Assembly: GCA_003599475.1 (NCBI GenBank)
Contig: QZKK01000025.1
Location: forward strand, 1-23,351
DNA from: Desulfobacteraceae bacterium
Lineage (GTDB): Bacteria > Desulfobacterota > Desulfobacteria > Desulfobacterales > SURF-15
Length of the DNA: 23,351 nt
Direction: 5' to 3'
How positions within the stretch are numbered: position 1 is the first letter of the stretch; the number at the start of each line of letters is the position of its first letter. The notes beneath the pieces were generated by a model. That model was not told the origin of the DNA and made no database searches. It saw nothing but the letters and a program-made list of their open reading frames with translations. The position numbers were made by a program, and so were the translations under genes. Of this stretch, positions 22,888-23,351 are shown in pieces.

Positions 22888-23351
22888 CTACTTGACCGTC
22901 TGAACGAATACCCCGTCCCAATCCCGGGGCGGGGGGGATTTACGGAAGTCTTCGATTCGCTTTAGGTAGAGCCGGTATAAAGGGTCCGGTCGTCCTTCGC
23001 TGAGATCCTCGATCAGGCGGTAGGCTTCATCGAATTGCATCTTACGGTAGCTGAGCATGGCAAGATCGAAGAGATCCATCTCTTTTTTCAATAGAGGGTC
23101 GATTTCAACCGGATCGATCGGTTCATAGATCTTAACCGGCTTTTCCTTCCCCTTGACCCGAACCGCGTCCAGAAATCGATACGCAAACCGATCCCCGAGC
23201 AATTCGCGGGTAAACTCCGAAATGATGATCTGGGTGCCATATACTTTTGTAAGCCCCTCCAGGCGGGATGCGAGATTGACATTATCGCCGATCACCGTGT
23301 AGTCGAACCGTCTGCTGCTGCCGAAGTTTCCAACCCGAACGGTGCCGGAGT
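22888..23351 (-). CDS. Class III adenylate/guanylate cyclase, C-terminal part
   Basis: The gene starts beyond the right edge; about 154 codons are visible. They include the conserved cyclase stretch GTVRVGNFGSSRRFDYTVIG then DNVNLASRLEGLTKVYGTQI, followed by ISEFTRELLGDRFAYRFLDA and VKGKEKPVKIYE. After the domain, about 60 helical residues resemble a TPR-like tail (AMLSYRKMQFDEAYRLIEDL). The family makes cyclic AMP or GMP; the catalytic metal-binding aspartates lie outside the window, so activity and nucleotide cannot be judged. No partner gene in the window points to a role. Confidence 0.9.
   Translation of the reverse strand, partial: SGTVRVGNFGSSRRFDYTVIGDNVNLASRLEGLTKVYGTQIIISEFTRELLGDRFAYRFLDAVRVKGKEKPVKIYEPIDPVEIDPLLKKEMDLFDLAMLSYRKMQFDEAYRLIEDLSEGRPDPLYRLYLKRIEDFRKSPPPRDWDGVFVQTVK

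Overview
The window carries most of a gas vesicle (gvp) gene cluster with its own regulatory genes, all on the minus strand (about 1 to 15.8 kb). Next to it lie a decayed insertion-sequence and pseudogene zone (15.8 to 18.9 kb, which also holds a sensor kinase) and a more GC-rich plus-strand carboxynorspermidine module (18.9 to 22.25 kb). The host is most likely a Gram-negative deltaproteobacterium (Desulfobacterota). This is inferred from sigma-54 control, the gvp gene set, norspermidine genes and many degenerate AT-rich dispersed repeats. No rRNA or tRNA is present, so the taxonomy is not proven.

Read in the direction of transcription (high to low coordinates), the first block is a 216-aa protein of unknown function, an NtrC-type sigma-54 activator, an Hsp20/GvpH-like protein, a full-length CDC48-like double AAA+ ATPase, two GvpF/L proteins, a PAS histidine kinase and a single-domain response regulator. 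A 262-bp regulatory gap follows, with a good -24/-12 promoter and an upstream palindrome. The second block is gvpA, a strong intergenic hairpin, a GvpC-like repeat protein with a C-terminal helix-hairpin-helix domain, gvpN, three small unassigned genes (coiled coil, basic protein, zinc ribbon), a third gvpF/L, gvpG, and a tandem ArsA/Get3-like ATPase that runs off the left edge. From memory, the order activator - gvpH - AAA ATPase - gvpF - gvpF - two regulators resembles the regulatory operon of Serratia sp. ATCC 39006. No gvpK and no second GvpA-family (J/M/S) gene is visible, so the cluster probably continues to the left.

How it may work: the activator, probably signalled by the histidine kinase, would bind palindromes of the form ATGGAAT-N2-ATTCCAT found upstream of gvpA and upstream of its own operon, and drive sigma-54 transcription of the structural operon. 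GvpA forms the shell, the GvpC-like protein would coat it, and GvpN, three GvpF/L proteins, GvpG, the Hsp20, the CDC48-like ATPase and the ArsA-like ATPase would assist assembly.

Between 15.8 and 18.9 kb are two fragments of IS701-type transposases, a PAS sensor kinase, and upstream of it a mosaic of a glutamine synthetase N-terminus joined to a PAS tail. The right part encodes carboxynorspermidine dehydrogenase and decarboxylase, then a DMT-family transporter. A converging membrane-anchored protein of unknown function and the end of a class III nucleotide cyclase finish the window.
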